Of a DNA stretch of 64,000 nucleotides, positions 1-10,567 are shown piece by piece. Position 1 is the first letter of the stretch. Every line of letters begins with the position of its first letter. The notes below the pieces were generated by a model. The model made no database searches and was not told where the DNA came from. It saw only the letters and a program-made list of their open reading frames with translations. This stretch comes from Dama dama. Taxonomy: Eukaryota; Chordata; Mammalia; Artiodactyla; Cervidae. Position numbers and translations under genes: made by a program. Location of the stretch: assembly GCF_033118175.1 (NCBI RefSeq), contig NC_083692.1:87400501-87464500 (forward strand). The letters are read 5' to 3'.

Positions 1-1490
1 ACTGTAACACACAGAAAATGGTTGAGGTATTAAAACGACTCACATCCAGTTTAAAGTGCTAGAATGAAAAATGCCCAAGATGTTTTCAGGAAAGGTGGTC
101 AAAGGTCCAGCCATTGTCTGTGGCTACCTCCCCATTTCCCTGAAGAGAAAGGGGGACCCTTCCCCTTTGCTGGATGCTTGTCATCATGCCTGGATCAGGG
201 CCAGGATCCATGAAGGATCAGACTTCAGCACAAAGAGCAGACATGGTAGAAAAACATCTTCAGCCACCAGGAGATGGCCTTCCATTCCCAATCAGGTCAC
301 TGATCTGACCGAGGGCAGGTGACGGCTTCTCTCACCTTGGGGACACGGACCCTACTGTGAGCGGAGGATGGGCCATTACTCACTGGGAAACCCTGAGTCC
401 ACGGTGCTGGCCCTACTTGGGGGACCCAGGGACTTCCAATTTTCTACCCTTGTAGGGTGGGTAAAAGACAGAGAAGGACGCAATTCTATGGGGGGGGCGG
501 GTGGTCAGATGAGCAGGGCAGTGGGCAATTCTCATCTTTCCTTCTCTGTATGTTCTGAATTCTTTACAATAAGTATACATTACAGTTGTGATGGGGGGTG
601 AGAGGGAGCATTCGAGAAAAAAGCCAAAAAACCTGCTCTAATAATAGACTCCAGAATGTATTTACTCACATGAAAGGTCCAGATGACCCTGGGAGCTCCA
701 GATGGCACAAGTTCGAATTTGCAATTAAGCGTGGAGGCAGGGTCAAGTTTTAAATCCAAGGCAAAGGATTTATAATTTTGGAATTTAATATAAACAATGA
801 TTGGGGAGCAGGCAGACTTGCTCTCTCTCTCTTAAGCTGCTGCCCTCGCCTTAGGTATTCAGTCTTCTTCCAAATGCTGATCATTTGGTGGTTCAAACAC
901 ATTCCAATGGAGTTACTCGGCTTTACAAACAAAACACTACAAAGTCCTGGCTGGGGAGGACACACACCAAATTCAGAGTAAACACCTGTGAGGAGGAGAA
1001 GAGAGAAGAATAGGAAGGGGGTGGGGTAACAGGAAGCCTTTAGCAGAGTAGCTTTAGGGTTTTGTTTTTTAATAAAGAAATAAGACATTACAGGTATCTG
1101 AAGTAAACATGGAAAAATATTAGCACTCATTATATCCAGTGGAAGGTTCATAGGCAAGATATAATATACCTGTAGCTTGTATGTTTCCAATTTTTGTATC
1201 ATGAAAACACACTCAACAAAACCCCAACAACAATAGACCAAGGCAAGGAATCACCTCTGGCCGCTTGGAGAGGGTGTCTGAATCAGCACAGAGCCAGCTG
1301 AAAAAATCAAAGTTCAAAGTCCTCTGGTATGTAAATACTTAGCAAATTCTTGGCCTGAGAGTATATACACAACATATTAACTGGTCTCTGCCTTCTAAAA
1401 TTTTTGTTATCATAGGAGACAAAAAAATCTTGTTTTCTTTTTTAAACAAATGAGCGTAAGGGAAAATGAAAACTATTATTGAGAGATGGC
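1..1490. other. Unique sequence, no gene recognised
   Basis: I recognise no repeat family, RNA gene or exon here. The open frames are short, overlap on both strands and show no known domain. Base composition is mixed, with AT-rich stretches around 1020-1460. Splice-like words occur but none flank a convincing coding block. Confidence 0.6.
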
Positions 1491-1494
1491 CTAC

Positions 1495-1650
1495 TTGGTG
1501 TCTGGTACTTTGCAAGAAGTCTGGGGTATCAGCTCATCTGAGGTTTAACAACAAAGAAGGCTATTGTGACCCCTTCCTTTCAAGAGGAGGAAACTGAACT
1601 TCCGAGGGGCCAATCACTGGTCCAAGGTAAGGCATTCAGCAAGGAGAGCT
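1495..1650 (-). mobile_element. MIR SINE relic
   Basis: The stretch follows the reverse complement of the MIR core: a diverged 'gaggaaactgaacttc' block, then a 'ccaatcactggtccaaggtaa' type block corresponding to the usual 'cttgcccaaggtcaca'. It is an old tRNA-derived mammalian SINE with no coding capacity. Boundaries are approximate. Confidence 0.6.
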
Positions 1651-1984
1651 GAGAAAGGCAGGCTGGGCTCAGGGGTAAGAGAGATTCATGGGGGCCCCTC
1701 TTTCTTACCCTCAGTTGGGGTTATTCTCTGTGGAGTCCCCCTCTCCCCCCACCAACCCATGTGTCACCCTCACAGGGTCAGAGCCCGGATCACCAAGCCA
1801 TGGGACAAGGAACCCTTCCCCAACACAGCCCTTGCCTGCTGTCTTGTCTCTGCAGCTTCAAAACCGTACCAGCTCCGTCCCCAGCATCTCCCCACACTCA
1901 TGCTCCTAGGATAGCGCCACCTTCTGGGCACACATCTTCCCCAGCGCGACACTGGGAGGTTCTAAAGGGCAGATGGCTTGGAAG
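1651..1984. other. Unique sequence, no gene recognised
   Basis: C-rich, moderately GC-rich sequence with no recognisable repeat or exon. Short open frames on both strands appear to be chance. Confidence 0.5.
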
Positions 1985-2130
1985 GCTCATCTACCATCAC
2001 CTCTTTAAACCTCAGTGTCCTCCTCTGTGAAATAAAGAATTGTGGCTCCATCTCCTATGATCACTCTGAGGGTTTGGCGCAATAACATACTACAGCTCTT
2101 AGAATGGCATGGTCACAGGCAAATATCTAT
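1985..2130 (+). mobile_element. MIR SINE relic
   Basis: Matches the sense MIR core: 'cctctttaaacctcagtgtc' followed by 'cctctgtgaaataaagaat', and a tail with 'cagctcttagaatggcat'. It is an ancient, diverged and non-coding copy. Confidence 0.65.
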
Positions 2131-2174
2131 CATCGACATAATGGTCCTTAACAACTCCAGGTAAATACAGTTTC

Positions 2175-2262
2175 TCTCAGCACCTAGACTTGAGATTCTT
2201 TGAGAGCAGGAGTCATACCTTTTGTGATCTCACAACCCCCACAGTAACCTACAGGTGTCAGG
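2175..2262 (+). mobile_element. Possible L2 LINE 3' tail
   Basis: 'gattctttgagagcaggagt' followed by 'cataccttttgtgatctc' resembles the L2 3'-terminal block (gtaagctccatgagggcagg type). Short and diverged. Confidence 0.4.
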
Positions 2263-2578
2263 GGAGGAGAGGAAGCCCGAGAGGCTAGGGTGGGGTTGAG
2301 CATCCACCCAGGAAAGAGCTGGGCACCTTGAAGGAAGGGTCCCTTCCACATTTTAAGACATCCAGTTAGTAAGGAGAACAACAAAGGGACAGGGAACTCT
2401 CACAAGTGGCTTTTCTTAGAGCTGTTCTGTCAATTCAGGGTCTGCATGTGTAAGTACCATACACATGTGAGGGAGTGGGACCAGGGGAGATGGCATCACA
2501 GGGCTGCACTTCAAACAGGTCAGGGGGAGAGCATTCAGAAAGTCTCTGGGGACTCAGGGACATCTCAAAGCCCCAATT
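2263..2578. other. Unique sequence, no gene recognised
   Basis: No repeat, exon or RNA gene recognised between the L2-like tail and the CHR-type SINE. Confidence 0.5.
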
Positions 2579-2792
2579 CAGGGACCTCGCTGGTGCTCCA
2601 GCAGCTAAGACTCCATGCTCCAGATGCAGGGGGCCTGGGTTCGACCCCTGGTTGGGAAACGAGATCGTACATGCTACAAATAAGAGTTTGAATGCTGCAA
2701 CTAAAAAAGTAAAAAGGTCCCACATGTCGCAATGAAGGCAGAAGATCCCACGTGCCACAACTAAGAATAGGCACAGCCAAAAAACAAAAAGC
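2579..2792 (+). mobile_element. CHR-type tRNA-derived SINE
   Basis: The head 'gggacctcgctggtgctcca' is followed by 'ctaagactccatgctcc', the tRNA B-box-like 'gggttcgacccctggt', and a body with 'gatcccacgtgccacaacta'. This is the cetartiodactyl CHR-type (tRNA-Glu-like) SINE plan, ending in an A-rich tail near 2780. Moderately diverged. Non-coding; mobilised in trans by LINE machinery. Confidence 0.88.
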
Positions 2793-3150
2793 CCCAGTTC
2801 ATCCAAGCTCAGGGAGGCGCGGGAAGAGGTCCTGCTACAAACACCGAAACCCTGACACACATTCCCTGCTAATTAACCGCAGGCCGACTTCACTCCCAGA
2901 GCAGCAGATTCCAACGTGTAGGGCCGGGGCCTGGCCTGGGGTGAGCTCGGGGGAATAACCAGGCTCCTTCAAGGGAGAAGCCACTGTGTTCTCCCCTGAA
3001 CCGGCATGGCGTGCAGTATGCAGCAGCAGTCTGACCCAAGTGCACCAAGAGGGTGGCCCTGAACCGAGGGTTCCCTTCCCTCCAGTCTAACAAGGTGCCG
3101 CTTTGGACCACAGCCCAGATCAGGTCCACAAAAGGCTGGAGCACAAGCCC
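2793..3150. other. Unique sequence, no gene recognised
   Basis: Moderately GC-rich with several CpGs, but no exon or repeat I can name. Confidence 0.5.
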
Positions 3151-3154
3151 CCAG

Positions 3155-3315
3155 GAGGTGGAGGCAGCGGCGGCCAGAGCACTGGAGTCTGGGCTCTGGT
3201 CTCGGCGCTGGCATTCCCACTGTGTGACTTACCGTCCCTGAATCTCTCAGTTGCCTCATTCAGAAAATGAGAAGGTTAGAACAGATCATCCCGATGATCC
3301 CTGCCAGTTTTTAAG
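3155..3315 (+). mobile_element. MIR SINE relic
   Basis: Sense MIR pattern: 'agcactggagtctgggctct', 'cccactgtgtgacttacc', 'ctcagttgcctcattcagaa' and 'aaatgagaaggttagaacag'. Nearly full length, old and diverged. Confidence 0.75.
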
Positions 3316-4331
3316 TTGTTGGAAAGGACTCTCTTCTGGGGAATATGTTTTGCTCTCTTCTGGGAGTCTGTTTTGCTCTCCCAAACTCAGACTTGAGTGA
3401 AAACCAGAGCAAGTCCTGGGTGTCACACCCGTCTCTCCCAACACCACTGCCCCCCACCCCCAACACACACACCCATCTGCTTCTGCTAGTTTTGTATGTT
3501 TGTCTCTGAAAGTCTTTCTAACTCTCTTCTAATTTTCTAATTTGTATTTAATCATAAGGAACTGCACTTACATTTGGTATGGGGTTCACAAATGGAAAAT
3601 ACTAATGACTTTGTAAATTAATTTCAGATTTGGCTCCATAATTTCTGGCAGTAAGATTCCACTTTGTTTTCCTTCTCATTGTTTTTAGAGGCAAATGGAA
3701 ATGCAGCCCACCCCTCCAAAAGTACATTAAAATTCCAATTAAGTTTTCATGGAAAAAAAACCAACAGCAATACAATATTGGCATCTGGGGTAAACAAGCT
3801 GGAGTGTGGAAGATGGCAGCTATAAGCCTGGAAGTGTTCAAATGGGCTGAATGTGACACAGGCTTTCTCTGGCAAGAAGGTAAGAGGTCCGGGAGGGCTG
3901 TCCCTAATCCCACCAGCAGCTCAGCAAATGCCACTTCATTCACCCTTCCATGAAGTCAGGCTGTTGCAGGGCCTGCCTGGAGGGAGGCAAAGACCTTAGT
4001 GCAGGACGGCTATGATCTCTGCTACTTGGGCTGGGCTGTTAAGTCCTGTCCTGGGTGTGACACTGGATTGGGCCGTCAACAAGCTGCACAGCATTTAAAT
4101 GGGAGGGACCTGAGGGTGAGGAAGTTTAAAACATGGGTCAGAGAAGGAACAGATGAGGAAGCTGATGATGCTCTGCAGGGAGAAGTCCCAGGGGACACAG
4201 CAGAAGGTCCCCCAGGCCAGAAGACTCACTGGCAGGCTGTTCTCAGGTGCAGGGAAAATTACAGGGAGGCTGACTTTTGCCCAAATCAAGGTGGACTTCA
4301 TTGGAAGGAGGGAAAATAAAAGGGCTGTCTT
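3316..4331. other. Unique sequence, no gene recognised
   Basis: No repeat recognised. The 3500-3780 part is AT-rich and free of repeats I know. Open frames of up to about 113 codons on the minus strand show no family resemblance. Confidence 0.5.
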
Positions 4332-4484
4332 AGAGTAATGATTTTGGAGAAGGAAATGGCAACCCACTCCAATATTCTTGTGAATCCTGTGGACAGAGGA
4401 GCCTGGTGGGCTGTTGTCTATGGCGTCGCACAGAGTCAGACACGACTGAAGTGACTTAGCAGCAGCAGCAGCAGAGTAATGATT
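4332..4484 (+). mobile_element. BOV-A monomer SINE with 12-bp target-site duplication
   Basis: The body at 4344-4472 shows 'ggagaaggaaatggcaaccc', 'cagaggagcctggtgggctg' and 'cagagtcagacacgactgaa', the BovB-derived BOV-A core. It ends in a short AGC repeat. The 12-bp word agagtaatgatt flanks it at 4332-4343 and 4473-4484 without mismatch, marking a complete LINE-type insertion and a fairly young copy. Ruminant-specific. Confidence 0.93.
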
Positions 4485-5465
4485 GGAGGCGGTCAGCAGC
4501 TCATTAAGGATTTTTAAAAAGCCCTTCTTACATTGAAGGCACACGCTTTCAGGTTACTCCATAGTGTTGCTTGATTCACACAAACGTTCTCCAAGGGCCA
4601 CCACTCAGGTCTCTCAGTGTAACCACCAATCTCCATATAGTCACTGGGGCTTTGCCCCAAGTTCACAACAGCAGGTCAATGCAGGTGCAGGGACCTGAGC
4701 TGGGCTCTCTCCTGGCTTCCTCCCCCCAGCATCCCTCCTGTTCCAGCGCTGATCCCCTCTGTCTTGCCTGTGGGACAGCATGCAGATTCCCAGGGGCTAA
4801 ACGCCATGCCATGCAGTGTAAATGTTCCTTGACTGTCTATCTCAGGAAAGCGTAGATGGTGAGGTGGTTCCTCTCCAAGCCCCCTGGCAGGGACAGTGGG
4901 GAGAGAGACATTCAGCCAGCAAATGGTTTAATCCTCAGTATTCACTTCCCGAGAGGTACTGTGAGGCTCAGGCTGGAGCTCCCAGCCCGGGAACGTGCTG
5001 CTCAGACAGAGAAGGAGACCCATGCTCAAGTATCTCTGATGTAAAGTCTTTATGGCTGGTGTCTCTAGGACTCGGCTCCTCCAGCCCCTCCCTGCAAAGC
5101 GAACGGTTGGCTCAATACCTTCCGGCCTTCCACATCTCTAAAGTATGGAACCTCTCAGACGGCCAGCAGTGTGGACCAGGCTCCGTGCAGCTCGGTGCTC
5201 CAGGAGGACCACACTCTGAAGTTGCCGGTCATCAGGAGGGAGGAGGGCCTGCTCTGGTGGGGCTTCCACACACTGCACCTCTCGCGTAATACAGCTTTCT
5301 TAGCCAGGCAGCCTCTAAAAGAAGCAGCATCTCCTTTTGCAGAGGATGGACTGGCTGCTCCTGCCCCAGCGTTACAGCTGGTAAAACAGAAGACCAGACA
5401 AGGTGGCACAAGAAGGGGCAGGGGAAGCTGGGCTTCACTTTGGGATCAGTCCTGGACCCTGGTCA
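4485..5465. other. Unique sequence, no gene recognised
   Basis: Moderately GC-rich sequence without a recognisable repeat. A plus-strand frame of 155 codons (4822-5289) has no known domain, and competing frames overlap it on both strands, so I do not call a gene. Confidence 0.5.
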
Positions 5466-5469
5466 CAGA

Positions 5470-5690
5470 GAGGCAGTGAGGTATAAGGGGCTGAATCAGG
5501 GCTCTGGAGAGACCAGCCGGGGTTGAAATCCCAGCTCCCTCTGAGGTGCAGGACCTCAGAAAGCGCCGTGTCTCTGCGTCTCAGTGGCCTTCTCTTCCCA
5601 TCAACACTGGGAGGAATCCCCGAGGCTGACGGTGACCACGCCTGGCACACAGCAGACATCGGCCACTACGCAACATCTGGTAGCATTGTG
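5470..5690 (+). mobile_element. MIR SINE relic
   Basis: Sense MIR: 'tcagggctctggagagacca', 'gttgaaatcccagctccc', 'ctgcgtctcagtggccttct' and a tail with 'gcctggcacacagcagacat'. Nearly the whole consensus layout can be followed. Confidence 0.78.
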
Positions 5691-5839
5691 ATTGCTCTCA
5701 GATAGAAAACAAGACATCAGACCCAAGAAATCTGGAAACATAGCTCAATGCCTGGCATACAGGAGCTCAATGACTGCCTGCTGGCTAGACAGACAGGCAG
5801 ACAGAAAGTCGAACACACAAAACCCAAACCACTCAGTTC

Positions 5840-6046
5840 AGAGCGCCTGTGGCCTCCATTCAGTCGCCATCCTGCACAAGATCTCTCCTCTTGGAGCCTC
5901 AGCTCACCGCACTGTGAAATGGGATAACTCAGTACTTCAGAGGCTCGCCGTGGGGTCTAAACAAGCTGATGGGCTGGATCTTCCAGGGAAAAGGTAACAC
6001 CTAATAATTCCGGCTCAGAGCACATGCTCAATAAATATTTGCAGAG
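5840..6046 (+). mobile_element. MIR SINE relic
   Basis: Follows the second half of sense MIR: 'cttggagcctcagctcacc', 'actgtgaaatgggataactc', then 'gagcacatgctcaataaata'. A second, weaker MIR or L2-like tail may precede it at 5735-5790 ('caatgcctggcatacaggag'). Confidence 0.72.
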
Positions 6047-6495
6047 GGAGGGAGGGCATGAACGCACACATGCATTCAAGAACTTGCCCAATCCCAGCCT
6101 CCCCAAATTCTTGGGGTTTCTCCAAGCAGAAAGTCTCAGCTGCTTGGAGCCTCTTGAAGTGCCCGACATTCCCAGGTGGCAGCGGGAGCGGGGCCCAGCG
6201 TGCTGGCCTCTACAGTGACTGCCCATCATGGGCTCCCCACCCCCACCACCAGCCCCCACTATCACCAGCCCCATCCCCCACTGGTTTAAGAACCTGGGAT
6301 TAGAAGGAATGAGTTTATACACACACAGACATCACCTTAACAAAGCAGCCCCAGACCTGCTGAACCTATGTCCCGAAGCCCTTGCTGAACAGGCCAGCCA
6401 TGGCGCCCCTCTTGTGCCCTGTAGCTTTCTCTGAGCACTTGGCCTGACTGCTACACTGTGTGCAGATTTTCTTTCTCTATACAGAGGGAAACAGA
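6047..6495. other. Unique sequence, no gene recognised
   Basis: No repeat or gene recognised. Contains a short CCCCAC-rich stretch near 6235-6280. Confidence 0.5.
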
Positions 6496-6499
6496 CAGG

Positions 6500-6715
6500 T
6501 GAATGGACGGCTCTGGAATCAGCAAGTCCTGGTCCAAATTCCAATTCCAGCTCTGACTGTGCAGCCTTGAGTAAGTTGCTTGGCCTCTCTGGGCCTCTGC
6601 TACTTCCTGTGTGAAAATATACATGCTACCCCTCTACCACTGAAAATTCAACAGAACAACAAGGGTCGAGTGTCTAGAACGGCGCCGGGACACAGCAGAC
6701 TCACCAAATTCAAGT
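6500..6715 (+). mobile_element. MIR SINE relic
   Basis: Sense MIR: 'ggctctggaatcagcaagtc', 'attccagctctgactgtgca', 'cttgagtaagttgcttggcc', 'tctctgggcctctgctactt' and a 3' part with 'ctagaacggcgccgggacac'. Confidence 0.78.
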
Positions 6716-6835
6716 GTCTCCTGCTTCCAGTGGAGAGGAGACCCGAGCTCTAGCTCCACTCCGCTCCTCACTGACTGTCACAGTGAGTCACAGGCCCTGT
6801 GAGTACAAATGCTCCCCTCCAACATGCAGTGCTGG

Positions 6836-6990
6836 GACTTCCCTGGGGGTCCAGCGGCTAAGACTCCACACTCCCAATGCAGGGGCCACGGTTCAATTCC
6901 TGGTCGGGGAACTAGATCCTGCCTGCTGCAACCAAAGATTCCGTGTGCCACAACAAAGACCGTAACTAAATAAACTGAGTAAATATTCCT
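6836..6990 (+). mobile_element. CHR-type tRNA-derived SINE
   Basis: Starts 'gacttccctgggggtccagc', then 'ggctaagactccacactccc', 'cggttcaattcctggtcg' and 'gaactagatcctgcctgctg', ending in a weak A-rich tail (actaaataaactgagtaaat). Confidence 0.9.
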
Positions 6991-7030
6991 TTTCCTAAGT
7001 GCAGATTCTATTAGCTGACCAAACAAATCC

Positions 7031-7350
7031 CAGAGCTGTGCTGTCCAGTATGGAAACCACCAGCCATACATACACCCCTCCTGGGCACTAGCAGTGTGGC
7101 CAGCCAGGAGTGACAGGTACTGTGAGTGGGGAGAACAAGCTGACTTCAAATATTTAGTATTTAAAGGATGTAAAATGTCTCATGAGAAATGCTTCTATTG
7201 AGTACAGGCTGAAATGTTAATGCTTCTGAATACACTGTATTAAATAAAATATTTAATTTCGCCTTTTCTCCTTTTATGTTTTAACATGGCTAATAGATTT
7301 CAGATTCCATCTGTGGCGTGTACTCTACTTCTGTCAGACAGCACTGCTCC
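7031..7350. mobile_element. hAT-type (MER3-like) non-autonomous DNA transposon
   Basis: The ends are inverted repeats: 'cagagctgtgctgtccagta' at 7031 and 'ctgtcagacagcactgctcc' at 7331-7350. The interior has an AT-rich middle ('aaataaaatatttaatttc') and 'aacatggctaatagatttca', matching a common mammalian hAT element with gtccaatatggtagccactag-type ends. Non-coding fossil. I am unsure of the exact family name. Confidence 0.65.
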
Positions 7351-7534
7351 AGGGTTCTAAGCAATCAGGAGTTACTGCTGTTGGCATTAGTCTCCCCTAC
7401 AGAGCCTGCAGTTTCCTCTGGACCCCTGCTAGTGCTTTCTTTTCTTCCCCAGAGCACTTAACACGCAGTGTTCAAGGTGCATGCTGAAATGCTCTTAGGG
7501 ACCTGATGAATAAAGTCTTAAGATTTCAGACATG

Positions 7535-7700
7535 ATCAAGCAGTCACCGTGCACCAGGAACCAAGTCAGCGGGTAAAAATACACACCAGCTCGTCTAATC
7601 CTTACAGGAACCACAATTCACAGACAACAAAACTGAAGCTCAAAAACACTGAGCGATTTGTCCAGGGCTACTCGATGGTCAGGGACAACAGCCGGGACCC
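7535..7700 (-). mobile_element. MIR SINE relic
   Basis: Antisense MIR pattern: 'ctaatccttacaggaaccac', 'aaaactgaagctcaaaaaca', 'gcgatttgtccagggctact', and further on 'gccgggacccaaggc'. Confidence 0.68.
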
Positions 7701-8136
7701 AAGGCCACGCAGCCCCCACTCCTTGTTCCAGCAGCATCTCTCTCCACCACACACATCCTGGGAAAGCTCCAGCCTCACAGTGCTCCGCCTCCCACCCCCA
7801 CGCTCTGCCCCCCATCCCCACCATCTAAGGACTTCCCAGCAAGGCAGAAGTGACACACCATCGAGTGAGTCCATGAACAACCCTACCTGCACTTGGCCTG
7901 GGCTGGGCTAGCTCAGAATGAATCACCTTTTAAAAGGGGTGAGTGATAGGGAAGGTAGATTCTAGCTTGTTGCCTCTGAACTTCCTGGCCAGGGTGCAGG
8001 TGGGAGCCTGGGAATAAGGAGTTGGTGAGCTGTAAAGAGCCTGATGAGGTTGTTTTGCCTTTTCAGAGGAACTCATTAGCAAGGCTGAGCAGCCCCAAGT
8101 TTTATAAGCTCAACCCCATTAAAAATCGCCTCCCTG
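7701..8136. other. Unique sequence, no gene recognised
   Basis: CCACCCC-rich around 7780-7825, then AT-richer. No repeat or exon recognised. Confidence 0.5.
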
Positions 8137-8252
8137 GGACGTCCCTGGTGGCCCAGTGGTTAAGACTTCACCTTCAAAGGCAGCGGGTGTAGGTTTGATC
8201 CCTGGTCAGGGAGCTAAAATCCCACATGCCTGGCCAAAAAAACAAAAACAGA
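8137..8252 (+). mobile_element. CHR-type SINE, short form
   Basis: 'gggacgtccctggtggccca', 'gtggttaagacttcacctt', 'gtttgatccctggtcaggg' and 'taaaatcccacatgcctgg', then an A-rich tail (8236-8251). A second CHR-type SINE lies 22 bases downstream in the same orientation. Confidence 0.9.
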
Positions 8253-8261
8253 AGTGATACT

Positions 8262-8596
8262 GTAACAAATTCAGGGCTTCCCTGGGGGCTCAGTGGTGGA
8301 GAATACATCTGCCAACACAGGAGACCCAGGTTCGATCCCTGATCCGGGAGGATTCCACATTCCCTGCAGCAACTGGAGCCATGTACCACAGCTACTGTAC
8401 CTGCGCTTTAGAGCTTGAGATACACAACGACTACAGCCCGCACGCCCCAGAGCCCGTGCTCTGCAACAAGTCTGCACACCACAACCAGAGAGGAGCCCCC
8501 ACTCGCTGCAACTCGAGAAAAGCCCGAGCAGCGCTGAAGACCCAGCACAGTCAAAAATAAAACAAACAAACAAAAATTAAAGTGGTAACAAATTCA
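8262..8596 (+). mobile_element. CHR-type SINE, long form, with 12-bp target-site duplication
   Basis: The body at 8274-8584 has 'ggcttccctgggggctcagt', 'ggttcgatccctgatccggg', 'cccccactcgctgcaact' and 'ctgaagacccagcacagtca', ending in a CAAA-rich tail. The exact 12-bp repeat gtaacaaattca at 8262-8273 and 8585-8596 is the target-site duplication. Confidence 0.92.
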
Positions 8597-9540
8597 ACAA
8601 AGACTTAAAAAAAAAAAACACCTCCCTGCCACTCCCAGGTCACACTGTCCTCTGGGCTCTGGCTGTCCACTCCAGCCCTATACATGATGTTTCTTTGGCA
8701 TCAGGGCTCAGGGGGAAGGCCCAGGCTGATCATAAGTGTGGGTTGTTAGATGAGTATATGTGAGGAGATGGAGGCAGAAACAAGAGAAAGGAACAGCTGT
8801 AAAGAGGCAGAAGATACAGCCCTGTCTCTGAATGAACTCACTAAATAGGGTACAAAGAACCTGAAAAATAAAGGACAACGCAAGAACTACCCAGCAAGCA
8901 AGTACTGTCTGCAAAGGGGAGGAAGCAGATGGAGGATGAGCCAACAGGCCTCTCCTTGTCTAAACCATCCGAGCTTAAGGGGAGAAGTGGTTTGCAGGTG
9001 GCAGGGAAAGATCAGGGTGGGCCTGGCAGTTTGGGAGGGCTTCTTGGAGGAGGACGTGCCTGTAGGAGGAGCAGGGCTCAGACAGGCCTGGAGGACATGC
9101 CAATGGTTGGCTGTGTCAAGCCTGACACTTAGCCTCTCAACCTCTCGGTTTCCCTTTTTTTTTTAAAGGGGGAAGGGGTAGCAGGCAGAGAGGGAGGAGA
9201 CAGAGAAAAAACAAAACGCCTGGGAGACAGTTCACATCCGACCTCAGACAGGGCAAATATTTACTCACCCATTCATGAACCTGGCTCTGGGGAGCACCCT
9301 CAGCTGGGGACGCCTGGGTTTATGCTGGTGTCTGGTCTCGATGTGAGGCCTGAGGCGGCCAGTGTTTAGCCAATGGCATAGAGTCCAGTCCTACAGCTTG
9401 TCTGTCTGCAAGCTCAACGGACAGCATTTGACGGCTGTGGAAAAAGTGACCGCCACGATGACCCCACTGCTCACACCAAGACACTGGCGAGCCACAGGGC
9501 ACGCTGCCCTCTGCCGCATGCCCACCTCCCACAGGACCGT
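8597..9540. other. Mostly unique sequence, possible L2 and MIR traces
   Basis: No gene recognised. 8990-9090 ('gagggcttcttggaggagga') looks like antisense L2, and 9100-9160 ('ctctcaacctctcggtttcc') like a piece of MIR, both too weak to call separately. 9160-9230 is purine-rich. Confidence 0.45.
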
Positions 9541-9722
9541 CCTGAGTGTGTGAGCCTGCGTGGGGAGGGCTCATCTTACCCTCACCAGGGAGCTGGGGGG
9601 GAGGCTGACAGCCCCTCATTCCAAGGATGAGGATGCCGAGACTCGGCAAGGCCACACGATTCACACACAGTCCCACTGAAGGCAAACCTGAGCCTGCCCA
9701 GTCGGACTATCGTCTGAGCGCT
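9541..9722 (-). mobile_element. MIR SINE relic
   Basis: Antisense MIR: 'ccaaggatgaggatgccgag', 'actcggcaaggccacacgat' and 'gcaaacctgagcctgcccag' correspond to the gaggaaactgaggc, caaggtcacac and gaacccaggcagtc blocks. Confidence 0.6.
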
Positions 9723-9744
9723 CCCGCACTAGTCCTGCAGCTGA

Positions 9745-9900
9745 GAAAAACTGTCAAATATTTACTGAGAAGCTACTGTGTGCCAGGCACTGTCCATGGC
9801 CCTGGGGACACAGTCACGGACAAACAGGGAAGGAGCCTGTTCCCCAGGAGCTGGCGTCCCCTGAGAGGAGACTGGCCCAAACACAGAACGCAAAATTAAG
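9745..9900 (-). mobile_element. L2 LINE 3' fragment
   Basis: 'aaatatttactgagaagcta', 'ctgtgtgccaggcactgtcc', 'gccctggggacacagtca' and 'cctgttccccaggagctgg' follow the reverse complement of the L2 3' end (tattgagtgcctactatgtgccaggcac type). Confidence 0.62.
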
Positions 9901-9959
9901 AGGAGTTCAGTCGTGATACAGGCTCCTTGCCTGAGGAGGTGGGAGGTTAAGCGGGCTGG

Positions 9960-10112
9960 ACCCCTGGACCACTTCAGAGTGAAGGTTCGTAAGAATCACC
10001 AGGAAGCACGTTTCAGTACAAATTCCCAGAGCACACCCCAGGGCTTTCATTACAAGTCTAGGAAGCGACCAGGAAATCCACATCTTTAAGAGCTGGCCAG
10101 GAGCCTGGAGGC
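9960..10112 (+). mobile_element. MER5-like hAT MITE
   Basis: 'gtaagaatcaccaggaagca', 'acaaattcccagagcacacc', 'ccagggctttcattacaag' and 'caggaaatccacatctttaa' match the mammalian MER5-type element (aagaatcacctggggagc and cagattcctgggccccacc blocks). Non-coding fossil. Confidence 0.6.
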
Positions 10113-10208
10113 CCCGGATTCCCAGCAGCCTGGGGCCTGGGCACAGTGCTCTGGCCATGTTCCATTATCCATGACGGTTTACAACTCCCACCTCAATCCG
10201 TCATCCAT

Positions 10209-10469
10209 AAAGTGAGCATCATTCTTTTCCATGACGGTTTATCACAAGATATTGAATCCAGTTCACTGTGCTATACGGTAGGGCCTTGTTGCTTATGCGT
10301 TCTATATACAATGGTTTGCATCTACTAACCCCAAACAGTAATGGAAAACAATGTGAAAAATTTATATATGTATTGCTATAACTGAATGACTGCTATCCAG
10401 CAGAAACTAACTCATCATGGTAAATCAACTATAGTTCCAACACATAAATTTTTTTTTAAAAATGAGCAT
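10209..10469 (+). mobile_element. Ruminant L1 3' end with inverted 5' part (twin-priming structure)
   Basis: 10336-10458 is the sense 3' end of a ruminant-type L1 ('taatggaaaacaatgtgaaa', 'catggtaaatcaactatagt', then an A/T-rich tail). 10220-10334 is the adjoining upstream L1 segment in antisense ('gttcactgtgctatacggta', 'agggccttgttgcttatg'). The flanks aaagtgagcat (10209-10219) and aaaatgagcat (10459-10469) form an 11-bp target-site duplication with one mismatch. Both halves share the word around 'atggaaaa', as expected for twin priming. Confidence 0.8.
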
Positions 10470-10567
10470 AAAAACAGCAGACCTGACCTCCCTCTCAGGG
10501 TATGCTGAGACACAAAGAAGGCTGTGAAGATAGAGAGCTGGACAAATGGGAATTACATACATTTTTA

